DNA from: Venturia oleaginea
Lineage: Eukaryota > Ascomycota > Dothideomycetes > Venturiales > Venturiaceae
Assembly: GCA_013176395.1 (NCBI GenBank)
Contig: JABMLP010000009.1
Coordinates: forward strand, 1,674,001-1,738,000
Length of the DNA: 64,000 nucleotides
Reading direction: 5' to 3'
Below are positions 1 through 11,431 of the stretch, in pieces (position 1 is the stretch's first letter; the number at the start of each line of letters is the position of its first letter). Made by a program: the position numbers and the translations under genes. The notes under the pieces were generated by a model. That model made no database searches. It had not been told where the DNA came from and saw nothing but the letters and a program-made list of their open reading frames with translations.

Positions 1-2934
1 CCTTGATCGGTCGCGTTCTCGTTCACGATCCTTCTCCTTTCTGCTTCGGCGACTAGATCGATGCTCATGATCTGATTCTGGTGACCTGGAACGATCTCGT
101 CGAGAACGCTTCTTTTCTTTCTCCTTGTCCCGATCTTTCTCCCGATGACGATCCTTTTCGCGGTCACGGTCGCGCGACCTATCACGATACTTGTCGCGAT
201 AGTGCTTCTTGTCACCATCAGCATCGTTTCCGTTCACCGAGCCTGCTGCACGAGTCTCGTGGTCGACGCCTCCATTCTTTGAAGGCGAAGTGGATCTGGA
301 TCGATGTCTATGACGACGGCGATCTTTGCTAGTGTCACGATGTGAGCGGCGTCGATCATTGTCGCGCCTGCTGCTGCGATACTTGTCGTCAACAGAATCG
401 TCGCGGGAGCGATCATGACCCTTCTGCTCAATACGGTCTTTGTGATCGTCCGCTCTAGCCTCATTGCCATCGTCGTGCTTTCGAGACGAGCGATGGGAAC
501 GGCGCTCCTTCTTTCGATCATACTCGGATTCCGAAGGCGTAACGGAGCGATGGCGATGGGTGCGCCGCCGTGATCTTGAATCAGAGCGAGACTGGGAGCG
601 CGATCGGGATCCTGCTCTGGATGGTGATAGAGCACGCTCATTTGTGCCTCTGTTGTTGGTTAGAACGGGTGACATATTCACAGGAGCGGCAGCAGCTGAC
701 TTCTCTTGGCCGTTGTCACCACGGCCGTTCGCAGATGCAGGTGCGGCTGGACTAGCATTTGCAAAACCTCCTCGTCCACGCACAGCGGCGCCTCCACGAG
801 TTATCCCACTCCAGCCCGTGTTCGGCTTGCCCTCACGTAGAGCCTTCGGTCCAGTAGGAGCGCCCTCCACTCCAACCCCCTTAGGCTCGACAACCTGTAG
901 TGGGAATTCACGACCTTCGCCGTGCTGCCAAGCTCCACGACCTCCTCGAAATCCGCCACGGCCACGCCCTCTGAAACCTCCACCACGAGTGTTTTGCCAC
1001 TGTCCTGGACTCATTCCATACTCATTCGAAGCATCAAAATTGTTCATGTACTCCATTTGCTGATCATATTCTGCTCCACCATTCATTTGTTCACCAGAGG
1101 TAAAATCTTGTAAGCCATTATAGCCATGCATAGATCCAGCCTCTACATTCTGCTGACTTTGATACTCCTCGTTATTGTTAACGGCCAACTCTGTTGTCTG
1201 TTCAGGTACAACATCTGGACCTGCATCTTCGCCAGCAGCTCCAGATTCCTGTTGTGTTAGTGTGTTGTCAGTATTACCTGTCATTTCTTGGCCGGTGGTC
1301 TCGACAGGAGGCACCTCTGAGGAAGCTACATTTTCTTCAGGCGGCGCCGCTGTAGTACCGCTGGCACTAGTTGTCGGTTGGGGCTCAGTAGATGAAGCTT
1401 GCGATGGCCGGCGTCCATAACCTTCTGGCAAGGGGCGCGATCCATCGGCGTTGTACTGAGGAACCAGGGCGGCCTTGGGACCTGTCGGAGCGTTTGGAGG
1501 AGCCTGAGGTTGAGGATAGCTCTGGTCGTACTGTCCTCGCCCTTGATTGTAGTAGCCACCACGTCCTCTCTGTGAACCTTGGAAACGATTCTGGTTGTGG
1601 AGATTGTTTCTAGGGTACTGTTGGTACTGAGACGTCTGAGGAACAATTGTTTGGTGGGATTGATTATATCCACCACCGGGATAGAAACCTGACGCGCCAA
1701 AGTCACCATTCAATTGCTGTCCATTATTCCAAGAATTGCCATATCCTCCGTTGTAAGAATCCATGCCCATTCCCATCATCATGCCGTTCATCATGGCCGG
1801 GTTCATGCCTTGCATTCCGTAGCCTCCAAACATAGCTGACATAGCTGACAAATCCATGGGCATTCCAGGCACGCCTTTGGAAGTTAGTAATGTTCTGGAT
1901 CCGAAAGAAGATGTGTGCTCACCCATCATGTTTGAAAATCCTCCGTTTTGCTGCATATTCATCATGTATTGTTGCATCATCATTTGTTGTTGCGCGTTGT
2001 AGTCCATGCCCTGGTAGTTGGCGGCAGTGTTATCGAAGCCAAAATTCTGCTGATTGTTGTACATGTTTGACCAACCATTCTCGGTTTGGTCTTGCTCCAT
2101 GTCGCCATTCTGCTCCGCCAGCAGAGCCTGCTGTTGTTCAGCCGTGAGCTGCTCTTCGCCCGTGAAAATTTCGGTTTCATCGGATGCTTGCGATTGCGTT
2201 TCATCGTCATCTTTCTCCTCGGTGTTCTCTGCAATCACGTTCTAGAGAGTGTTAGTCGAGACTTAATTAACCCAGACAATGATCTTACATCTTGCTCGGC
2301 CGAAGGATCTGCAGCTTCTGCAGTCTGTACGACAGGCTCCACCACGTTTGATTCTTCCTCTGTAGAAGTCATTTTGTTGACCGGTGTATTCTCTACCTCG
2401 CCTGCAGTTGAATTTTCATTCTGAGCGGGGGTTTCTTCTGCCACGACTGGGGTTGACGCGACAGTGGGTGTGGGAGGTGCAATGAGAGTAGCGACCTCCT
2501 CTGTACTGATGGCATTAAGTCGTTCCTTCTCGCGCTTCTTCTCAATGTTTTTAACGAAAGCTTTTATAGTGAGCCGGAGCGCTTTTGAAGGTTTAGCGGG
2601 GCTCAGAGGAGAATGGGCGCAGATGGGACATTGTTCGGAGAGTTGGGAGTTGCCTTGAAGAGCACTATTAGTACACAGCCGCAAGCTTTAATTAGAACGA
2701 CTTACAATCCTCGCAGATGTTCTGTTCGCAGCATATGAAGCGGAACGCGTTGACAGCAAGCTTGTTGCAGACGGCGCATCGTAGCTTGACCGGAACCTCA
2801 TCCTCGGTGAGAGTCCTGTAAAATTGTGAGCATGAGTTTTGTTGCACTCAGTGTAGAGTATCCTACTTTGACAGCTCTCTAGCTAATGCCAACTCGGCAG
2901 CCTCTTTCGACGACGGAGCAGCAACCTCTGCCAT
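1..2934 (-). CDS. RING-finger protein with RGG and RS-rich tail (3' end beyond left edge)
   Basis: Partial protein of at least 928 residues. Exons read as 2934-2867, 2815-2706, 2653-2289 and 2241 to the edge. Introns start GTAGGA, GTAAGT and GTAAGA, and frame continuity fixes all three; joining exons 2 and 3 recreates the last Cys of the motif ICEDC. The N-terminus (about residues 28-75) is a RING/U-box-like zinc site: LRCAVC, then FICCEQNICEDC, then CPIC. The spacing resembles the Mpe1/RBBP6 RING, but no DWNN domain precedes it. Then come a basic helix, a Thr/Pro/Glu-rich part, a long Gln/Asn/Met/Gly-rich stretch, RGG boxes (FRGRGRGGFRG) and, over roughly 1-660, an Arg/Ser/Asp-rich RS-like tail. 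RGG plus RS tails in this setting suggest RNA binding, and a RING suggests E3 ubiquitin ligase activity; both are inferred. The start is the first Met of exon 1. Confidence 0.8.
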
Positions 2935-4688
2935 TGTGATGGATTAGAGTTCGCGGATGGGTGGTGTCGTAAGTGATAGAGATGCGGCAGGACGGTAAGG
3001 ATTATATCATGGCGAGTTTGATCAGTGTCTGTGGAAGACAGAGGCCGGGAGACGATGGAGAGGTGAGGATCGTGACAGCTGGGCCGGGTGTTGGTCGCGA
3101 CCCGGAGAGACTCATGGTTGAAGGAATTCAAAGTCAAATACTAGTACCAAAGTGAGAGGCACGTGATCATGATAGGTAGCCTTAGCCACAAATAGAATGG
3201 TGACATTCCTTTTTCTCTTTTTTTTAGACCTCTGGGTTTCACGGACCCTGGCGCGGTTCTTGTTTGTCGCAAGCATTTCCTTTCAAAAGCGCGTTGGTAG
3301 TAACACGCAAACGTCGTGTCAGTGTGTGGTTTCAAGCGTCCATGTCACATCACTCCCTCTTCTATGACAGTTTGACTTCACTAATTCAACATCACTATCG
3401 CTAATCTGCTGGCATTTTGTCCTGAAATACCGTCGAAAATCTAGCTCTACCGATCCAACGGTAATGAGAGGCATATTATATACAAAAAACCTAGTCTTCA
3501 AAAACGATGTAGCAGCATAAATTGAAGGCGTATTGTGTGTCAGTGTGCTGCTGTGCTCGTAATCCGCCTGGCGCTCACTATCAGAGACCATTCGACTTCT
3601 TGGTCTTCCCCGACGCGACAACCCACAATTTGGTGGGGGAAGAATCAAGAGTAAGATATATCTCCACCGATAGCTATGCTCAATGCTACTAGGCTCACAA
3701 ATGATCCCATTCGGTCTTCAAGCTCAAAAGGCCTCAGAACTTCCAGCTTAGGAGTAGCAACCCAAGATGGTCACCTCGAAGTTAATATCAGGATACTTCC
3801 ACTAACAATTTTTTAAACGCAAAGAAACCAAGATTCCTCCATAGGAAATCGTGATTGTACCGAGATCAGCTTCATCAGAGGAGGGGCTATATCTTATCAT
3901 GTAGACTCAAGATAGGTTCGTTATTTTTGAAATCAAGATGCCGTTAAACATTTGGCGGGTCACCAGCAATCCCAAAATCTATCGATAAATACTCATCCAA
4001 AATCGTCTACATACCTTTTCTCTCCATCGAACCCTTTATTCATGTCTCCTCTCCTCAACAAACCACTACTCCGTCCACCCCAAACATGCACACCCCTCTT
4101 CGGGGGACTTCTCACCCTCTTACAAGCCAGGTAAATTCCCCGTCACTTACTTCCATACAATTTCTGTCAACTTTCGTTATAAAACACTGCAAAGCACAAG
4201 ACAACTTCATAAATAGATCGGCACTTCACTATCCCCGTCCAATCCAGTCAACATTCTCCCTTTTCTGGTTCCATCTTGGCCTCCCAATGCCAATGCACAT
4301 TCTACGGCGGCGTCATGTTGGAAGAAGATTATGGATTTGAGAATAACTTGTGGCACTGGGGCTTCCCGAGAATTTTGAAGTATTCATTGATTTTATTTCT
4401 TACCGGGCCACGTCAATCTGGGAGATCGCTGCTGTGAAACCGAGAGTGGTCTTTGAATGCGGGTGTTGAAGACGAAAGAATGAGAGGATTGATTATTTGA
4501 CGGCTTTGGGGGAGATGGTGAATGCAGTGGAACGAAAAGACGCCTTCCCGTTTTGGGACTGGTAGCCGAATCTCACGAACCTTGGAAGTGACTTCATCAT
4601 GTCCACAAACCATTCCAGCCATTGGCATGCCACATCTTGTCTCACTCTCATCAAACAATCATTTCCTGGAGCTCACTGGCCAAACATG
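2935..4688. other. Divergent intergenic region, no gene supported
   Basis: This is the shared upstream region of the RING gene (minus) and the hydrolase (plus). Short open frames occur, but none has a recognisable motif, a start context or splice structure that I trust. A pyrimidine-rich run (ttttctctttttttta, about 3213-3228) is the only compositional feature. Confidence 0.6.
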
Positions 4689-6325
4689 ATACTTGGCCAG
4701 ATCTCGCTCGTCGACTGCATCGTCTTCTTGATCTTCCTCACACCACAACTAATCATCCACGCCGGCCTCTTCACCACATCCATCTGGGTCATACAAGCAC
4801 TCCCCTTTCTCAGTAAGCTTCATTACGGACTATATAACATCAACCTCTCGGATAGTCTAACCCTCATCCTTGATAGCAGTAAAACTTCCATACCAATTTA
4901 TCGAAGAACGATTCTTCACGGACAAGAAACGGCAAACACCGTTTGTCCAAAAAGCGACCCCCTTTCAAGATGTGGTTATTCGCTGTGTTCGCTATGCGTT
5001 TGCCAATTTGCCGGCTTTTATTGGTAGAGTGTTCTTTTCTAAGCAGGTAACTTTACCGTTTCTGCGTTTTCGAATGCTTAGACATGGGTATTTCCGTTCG
5101 CCGCTGCCGTGGAAAGAAGTTGAAACTGTAAGCTTCCCTATCGACTGTTCTTTTTTGTTGGCCCATCAATTCTTCGACATGCTCCGCCCGGATTCTATCA
5201 CCACGGTCTCTTCGCCAGTTCGTTTCCGCCAGAAAGCCCTTACTTCAATGCAGCACCCTCACACTGAGATCGAAATCGCTGGATTGCTAGTAAAGTGATT
5301 TTCAAAATTGGTAAGAGATTATCCATCTCGACCTCACACTCGAACAAATATCAGAGTCACGCGGAGGCTATAGCTTGAAAATCCCAATAGCAGGGCAGGC
5401 ATGAGTCGAAGAGCCCATTGTGTCGTCAATTCTGTCGATTTTGAGATTATGAACCAATTTTAGCCATCTCACACGTGCTCAGAACTGATGGGCCGACTGC
5501 AACACTTGCGTCTGATATTAACGTATGTAGGAACAATTTCGAGGCGTCTGGATCGCGGAACATGATTCGAAACCCGACATTGTGATATACTACTGTCACG
5601 GAGGTGGCTTCTCAATGGGATCCAGCTACTTTTACATGGAGTTTCTCCTAGCGTTCGTCACTCTTTTGAAAGGAGTGGGCTTCAAGAACCCGGCACTATT
5701 CTCCCTGGAGTATACGCTCGTCCCAGATGCGGTCTACCCAACGCAAGTCAACGAAGCCATTGCAGGATACAAATACGTTCTGTCCAAAGTTGACAACGAG
5801 GCCTCCAAGATATGCGTAAGCGGAGATTCGGCTGGTGCTACGCTCATCTTAAGTCTGTTGTTACACCTCTCGGCGCATCGAGACCGAAAAGCTCCGCTCC
5901 CCGGATTCGCGGTCATGATTTCTCCATGGGTCACAGTTCTGTCGGAGAAGAACAGGAATACACGAAGTGATTATCTGGACGCTGATAGCCTACGCCTTTA
6001 CGGCAGCCAGTATATTGGGACGAAGGTTGCCTACGATGACCCAATGGTATCTCCTGGTTGTTGCACAGACAAACACAGATGGGCTAAAGCAAGTCCATCA
6101 AGGGGCATGATGTTCTCTTTTGGCTCTGAGGAGGTCCTCGGCCCAGAGACAAAGGCACTCATAGAGACATTGAGGGACGCTGACGTGGAAGTGGACGTAC
6201 TTGAGCAGGCGGGCTTCATTCACGCCTGGCCCGTTGCGAGTTTGTATCTTGGTGAAACAACCCACGCAAGACTACATGGACTTAGAGAGATCACCGATAC
6301 CATCAGTGATCGTATGAGAGGATAG
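4689..6325 (+). CDS. Alpha/beta hydrolase, hormone-sensitive-lipase type
   Basis: Predicted 388 residues from exons 4689-4812, 4880-5127 and 5531-6325; phases join cleanly (LPFL-IKLPYQF, then an exon starting EQFRGVW). The N-terminus has a hydrophobic membrane-anchor-like helix (ISLVDCIVFLIFL). Exon 3 holds the oxyanion motif HGGGFSMG, the nucleophile elbow GDSAGAT and a C-terminal histidine in FIHAWPV, as expected for the HSL (Abhydrolase_3) family. The Asp of the triad is probably near the VDVLEQ region. Substrate unknown; the family comprises esterases, lipases and deacetylases, often beside secondary metabolism genes. The second intron (5128-5530, 403 nt) is long for this genome, so a small exon inside it is possible. 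I chose 4689 because it matches the hydrophobic start; a Met at 4599 is in the same frame. Confidence 0.82.
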
Positions 6326-7467
6326 GGAAATTCAGACGTTGACTTCGAAACTTGGAACAATGAATTGTGACACATTGGGTTCTCAATCCCTACAGCCTTA
6401 TTCCGCGATCTCGGTTCGCAACCCCAAAACTCTGGACGCTCCCAAGTCAAATGGCAGGAATGTACGGATAACAACGAGTTGTTTGCCTCTGTGTTACCAA
6501 ACTTTGATATCTCGCCGAAACGTTGGAACGGCAGAGCACTCTGTGTTCTTGCTGAGTGGGTTGTAAAGGAAGAGCATTCTGTGTTCTGGCTGAGTGGGTT
6601 GAACGTATGTTTGAGCCTTGCGCCTTCCTTTGCTCATAGAGAGAGATTGAATAAGAATCTTCTCGTGCAACAGAGAAGTCGGGCGAAAGCGGTGCTGCAC
6701 GCGGAGAGTCAAGCACATTCTCACCGTTAAGGTTCAGAAACAAGGATCCATGGATGCCTAACACTGCACTATGTAAAATGACTGTGTGCAATCTGGGTGG
6801 GTGTCACGTGACATAGTTTTAGGCTTTAGGTAGTTAGCTCCTGCGGCCAAAAGATTTCCACAGCGCAGGAACTTTGTGCCTTCTTCTCCTCCAAGCAACA
6901 ACAACTTCACCAACATCATCTTCGACTGCATAGCACAAGGCTCCTCGGTGCTTGCCCTTATCCCCCCAGAAAATCTACGAAGGCCCAAAAAAACTTGAAA
7001 ATCCAGGTAAAAACTTCTAAACAGCACACCGCACCCTCCGATCACTCTCACTTTCACTCTCACTCCCGTCTCAGACAAGCAAACCGCATCTGCCACCTCT
7101 CTTTCCCAAGAAGAGACATCCACCAGAAGCAAGGTACGCTTTAAAGGACCCCCTATCTCTGTTCCCCCCAATTTCCTGCCGCTGACGCACTTTCACCTAC
7201 AGTCTAGACAGCAAGGTAGCCTTCAGCAGCTTCCTTCTCAGCGCAAAGACTACCAAAGCTACAACGTGTGAGTCGCTTGCCATCCATACACTGAACAACG
7301 CCTCGTTCTCATCCTTGGCCTCCCGAACACCGCAATCGCGACAACTACAATTCTTTCGTGCTCTTCTCACCTTCCTTTCCTCACCACTTTTCGCAAATCA
7401 CACGACCAACCACTTACCCCTCATGCAGACACCCGTAGAAAACATACTCAAAATCATATCCGACACT
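6326..7467. other. Hydrolase 3' region and Pab1 leader
   Basis: The left part holds a short imperfect duplication (see the repeat at 6533-6608). The right part is the presumed promoter and 5' leader of the Pab1 gene. It has splice-like pairs, for example GTACGC at 7133 to CACCTACAG near 7201 and GTGAGT at 7268 to CTCATGCAG near 7426, that would remove leader introns and the upstream in-frame Met at about 7315. No other gene is supported. Confidence 0.5.
6533..6608 (+). repeat. Imperfect direct duplication, unit about 38 bp
   Basis: Two adjacent copies start at 6533 and 6571, sharing agagca[ct]tctgtgttct and ctgagtgggttg with a few substitutions. It is non-coding as far as I can tell. Confidence 0.7.
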
Positions 7468-9798
7468 ATGTCTGACACTACCGACAATGTCGCCGCTGCC
7501 GCGACCGAGGCTCCAGTCGCTGCGCCCAACGGCACCACTGTCAACACCGACATTTCCAGCGCCCCAAGTGCTGCTGGAGACGCGCCCACCCCAACTTCCG
7601 CCGCTCCTACCGGTCCAAACCAGAACTCCGCCTCCCTCTACGTCGGCGAGCTCGACACATCTGTCACCGAAGCCATGCTCTTCGAGCTATTCTCCTCCAT
7701 CGGTCAGGTTGCGTCCATCCGTGTTTGCCGTGATGCTGTCACCCGTCGCTCGCTGGGATACGCATATGTCAACTACAACAACTCCGACGACGGAGAGAAG
7801 GCTCTTGAGGAGCTCAATTACACCTTGATCAAGGGCAAGCCATGCCGCATCATGTGGTCCCAGCGTGACCCTGCTCTTCGCAAGACTGGCCAAGGCAATG
7901 TCTTCATCAAGAATTTGGACACCGCGATTGACAATAAGGCTCTCCACGACACCTTTGCCGCTTTCGGCAACATCTTGTCTTGCAAGGTCGCTCAGGACGA
8001 GAGTGGCAACTCCAAGGGTTACGGATTTGTCCACTATGAGACCGGTGAATCTGCCAACGCTGCTATCAAGCACGTCAACGGCATGTTGCTCAACGAGAAG
8101 AAGGTCTATGTCGGCCACCACATCCCCAAGAAGGATCGCATGAGCAAGTTTGAGGAGATGAAGGCAAACTTCACCAACATCTACGTCAAGAACGTCGACT
8201 TGGAGGTCACTGAGGAGGAGTTTCGTGCCCTGTTCGAGAAGTACGGCCAAGTCACTTCCGCCACCCTCGCAATCGACAACGAGACCGGCAAGCACCGCGG
8301 TTTCGGCTTCGTCAACTTCATCAAGCACGAAGATGCCTCCAAGGCTACCGAAGAGCTGAACGAGTCTGATTTGAAGGGCCAGAAATTGTACGTCGGTCGC
8401 GCCCAGAAGAAGCACGAGCGCGAAGAGGAGCTTCGCAAGCAGTATGAGGCCGCTCGTCTCGAGAAGCAGTCCAAGTACCAGGGTGTCAACTTGTACGTCA
8501 AAAATCTCAACGACGATGTTGATGACGACAAGCTCCGCGAAATGTTCACTCCTTTCGGTTCCATCACCTCCGCCAAGGTCATGCGCGACACTATCCCTGC
8601 TGGCAAGGATGACGCTGACAAGAAGGACGGCGAGAAGGACGCTGAAGAGAAGGAAGACAAGAAGGAGGCTTCAGGTGACGAGACTAAGGAGAAGGCAGAG
8701 GATGCCGAGAAGATCACCATCAAGGGCGAGAAGAAAATTCTAGGCAAGAGCAAGGGCTTTGGCTTTGTATGTTTCAGTAACCCTGATGAGGCCACCAAGG
8801 CCGTTGCCGATATGAACCAGAAGATGATCGAAGGCAAGCCACTGTATGTTGCACTGGCTCAGCGCAAGGATGTCCGCAAGTCTCAATTGGAGGCTACCAT
8901 CCACGCCCGCAACCAGATGCGCATTCAGCAAGCTGCCGCCCTTGGCTCCATGCCTCAGCAGGTAGATGATCCCTCCGTCAATTTTTCGAGACTGTCTTTG
9001 CAGGACGCTAACAAATTCCAGCAGTTCTTGCCCCAGAACATGTACTTCCCAGGTGCCCAGCAAGGTTTCCTTCCTCCCGGAGGTCGTGGTCAGATGCCTG
9101 GCTTCCCACCTACTGCTCAACAAGGCCGTGGCGGAGCTGGATTCCCAGGTATGCCACCACAACAAGGTGGTCGTGGTGCACCAAACCCTCAGCAAATCCC
9201 TCCCATGTACGGTATTCCACCACAAATGGCGGCTGGATTCCCAGGATACAACCCAGCTGCGTACCTCCAGCTCGCACAAGCTGCTCAGCAGACTATTGGT
9301 CGTGGTGCCGGCCGTGGCGGTATGATGGGCGCTCCACAGATGCCTCAGATGCCCGGTATGGTCCCTGCCATGCGTGGTGGCGCTGTTCCACAAGGTGGTC
9401 GTGGTGGTGCTCCCCCAGCCGGCCGTGGTGGTATCCCTTTCGGTGCTGGTGCCGGCCGAGGTGGTCCTCCATCAATGGGTCCAGGTGGTCCCGCTGGTGC
9501 TGGCATTGACGTCCCCCAGTTCCAAGGTGCTCCACCACAGATGCAGAAGCAGATGCTCGGTGAGGCTCTGTACCCCAAGATCCATGAACAACAGCCAGAG
9601 CTCGCTGGCAAGATTACCGGCATGCTGCTCGAGATGGATAACCAGGAGCTCTTGAACCTTATCAATGACGACGCCGCTCTCAGCAACAAGGTCTCCGAGG
9701 CACTCAACGTCTACGACGAGTATGTCAAGAACAAGGGTGAAGAAGAGCCAATTAAGAACGGCGCTCCAGCTGAGGCCGAGACGGCCGAGGCTGCTTAG
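7468..9798 (+). CDS. PAB1: Polyadenylate-binding protein
   Basis: Uninterrupted 776-residue frame. Four RRMs begin near residues 54 (SLYVGELD), 144 (NVFIKNLD), 237 (NIYVKNVD) and 340 (NLYVKNLN), each with an RNP1 such as KGYGFVHY or KGFGFVCF. A Gly/Pro/Gln/Arg-rich linker with GGRGG-type boxes follows, then a C-terminal MLLE domain (about 697-770) with [11 protein letters not shown]. The protein binds mRNA poly(A) tails in nucleus and cytoplasm, and the MLLE domain binds PAM2 peptides. RRM4 has an insertion of about 55 charged, Lys/Glu/Asp-rich residues between its beta strands, at roughly 371-425. The frame stays open upstream to 7315, but MSDTTDN at 7468 matches the family N-terminus and the upstream part looks like leader. 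It is convergent with the Rer2 gene. Confidence 0.97.
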   Translation: MSDTTDNVAAAATEAPVAAPNGTTVNTDISSAPSAAGDAPTPTSAAPTGPNQNSASLYVGELDTSVTEAMLFELFSSIGQVASIRVCRDAVTRRSLGYAYVNYNNSDDGEKALEELNYTLIKGKPCRIMWSQRDPALRKTGQGNVFIKNLDTAIDNKALHDTFAAFGNILSCKVAQDESGNSKGYGFVHYETGESANAAIKHVNGMLLNEKKVYVGHHIPKKDRMSKFEEMKANFTNIYVKNVDLEVTEEEFRALFEKYGQVTSATLAIDNETGKHRGFGFVNFIKHEDASKATEELNESDLKGQKLYVGRAQKKHEREEELRKQYEAARLEKQSKYQGVNLYVKNLNDDVDDDKLREMFTPFGSITSAKVMRDTIPAGKDDADKKDGEKDAEEKEDKKEASGDETKEKAEDAEKITIKGEKKILGKSKGFGFVCFSNPDEATKAVADMNQKMIEGKPLYVALAQRKDVRKSQLEATIHARNQMRIQQAAALGSMPQQVDDPSVNFSRLSLQDANKFQQFLPQNMYFPGAQQGFLPPGGRGQMPGFPPTAQQGRGGAGFPGMPPQQGGRGAPNPQQIPPMYGIPPQMAAGFPGYNPAAYLQLAQAAQQTIGRGAGRGGMMGAPQMPQMPGMVPAMRGGAVPQGGRGGAPPAGRGGIPFGAGAGRGGPPSMGPGGPAGAGIDVPQFQGAPPQMQKQMLGEALYPKIHEQQPELAGKITGMLLEMDNQELLNLINDDAALSNKVSEALNVYDEYVKNKGEEEPIKNGAPAEAETAEAA

Positions 9799-11431
9799 AT
9801 GTCTCAAGTTTTGCATCGAAATTCCCTTGCGGTTCACTTTGTTCACGGCGTTCACCAAGACGGTCACACGGATGGGATACTCGGCGTTCAAAAGTCTGTC
9901 TATGGGCTATCGGACGAGTCGGCTAGCTTCTTTACGGCTGCCAGTTTTGCTCACTAGCAGCTAGGCCGGCTCGTAAGTTCCTTCCTCACACTTAACAGTT
10001 GTTCTTTTACATATACACCCTTCTGCCCAGTCTCCCCTTTTTCTTTTTTTCTAATTTCCTTGATTGTTTGATTGTACTCGCGGGTGATACCACGCTGTTT
10101 GGGATAACTGGGATGGCGATGGGGCAACGGATGGGATGGGATGGGTTAAGGATTTTCCACAACCATTGTATTTGTGCATTATCTTACCACTACCAAGTTA
10201 ATGCGGGATTAGATTATGCAAGGTACAATTTGTTGTTCGCAGGCGTATGGTATGGAGTAGATGTGAGGTGGCTTACTGTTGGGTGGTGGTGGTTGCTCAT
10301 GATGATGGAGAAGAGGGGATTGAAGATGGATAGCTATATGAATATCTTCTGATAGAGAATGCGGGGAATTATTTCAATAACCTGATTGTGCCTGTTTCGA
10401 TTTTTTTGAGATAGGTGGCCTCTCTATTCTCCCTTGGTTGCTTCTTTTCTTGATACAGTAGGACCAATTTACCTGGAATATGAAGTCGGATTCATTCTTC
10501 AAAATGCGAACGATCGGTTACTCCGCCCACGATATTGTTTCTGATGATAGCCAAGTGAATGACTGTGTCCTCTTTCCCACTTCTTTCCGTTTGTTTCTTG
10601 ACGGCTGAGGAGTAATGACTGTCGACTATCTATGTATTCCCCTTCTTCCTCGTTTGAACTCCATTACAAATCGGTCTATCCTTTTCAAGAACGTGAAGGA
10701 TTATTCTAATTTTGATAGCTGTTTCGTATACTATAGATTGTCAAACCCGCTACATCTCTCAAGACCTTGTTGGTTGGGCCGGGACGAAGGATATTGTTAG
10801 TCTAGTGTGTTTTGGAGTTTGAACTTTTCCGAGATACCATTGGTACTTTCGATATACCCCTCTTTTTTCCTTATGGGGAGTTTTAGGCTTTGGGAATGGG
10901 ATGACGAGTTGCCCTCGACGATACTTTCCCCTCTCGTTTGATATAGATATTGTCGCTGTGTGAGAGAATTTCTTCGATGAGGGTATTGATTTGAGGGGAC
11001 TTGGAAAGTGTGACATGAAGGAAGGAATAGCAATCAAATAATGAATGACTTGAGGCAGACAGGAAAAACCGTGTGAAGAAGATGACACGAGCGAAGGTTA
11101 TTTTATCTTTGGCTAAAGGGTTCGAGTGGGTAAATTGCATTTGGGATCAGTTGTCAGTGGAGAGAAGTTGTCCTGAGACACGAGAAATACCTCGTAATAA
11201 GATAGTATAGAAACGCGTGATATGTGAAGTTACAAACGATTGGATTATGCAAGGTTTTAAAGGGTAATACTGATACACGTAAATGGGTATAAAGGTCTTG
11301 CTTCTAACCTCTTGCGCGCATGTAAAGTTAAAGAACAAAGAAACCGACAGGGAACGGGTTTTACCATACCAATCTTTCTGTCATAAACGCCGCTCACGAT
11401 GATGTTTTTTGGACATGAAACGAAGTGCTGC
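9799..11431. other. Convergent intergenic region (PAB1 and RER2 3' sides)
   Basis: T-rich stretches just after the PAB1 stop suggest 3' UTR and polyadenylation signals. Several short open frames on both strands have no motif, signal peptide or conserved-looking composition. No RNA gene seen. Confidence 0.55.

Noticed and set aside
464..1063. 199-codon plus-strand frame
   Set aside because: It is the antisense shadow of the RS/RGG-coding part of the RING gene; composition mirrors those repeats.
3319..3648. 109-codon minus-strand frame upstream of the RING gene
   Set aside because: No hydrophobic core, motif or splice context; reads like random sequence.
7687..8415. Long antisense open frame (242 codons) over PAB1, plus others at 8181-8837 and 8740-9393
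   Set aside because: They mirror the codon bias of PAB1 on the opposite strand and give Leu/Val- or Ser-rich text without motifs.
9999..10352. 117-codon plus-strand frame after PAB1
   Set aside because: T-rich, unusual residues, lies in the likely 3' UTR.
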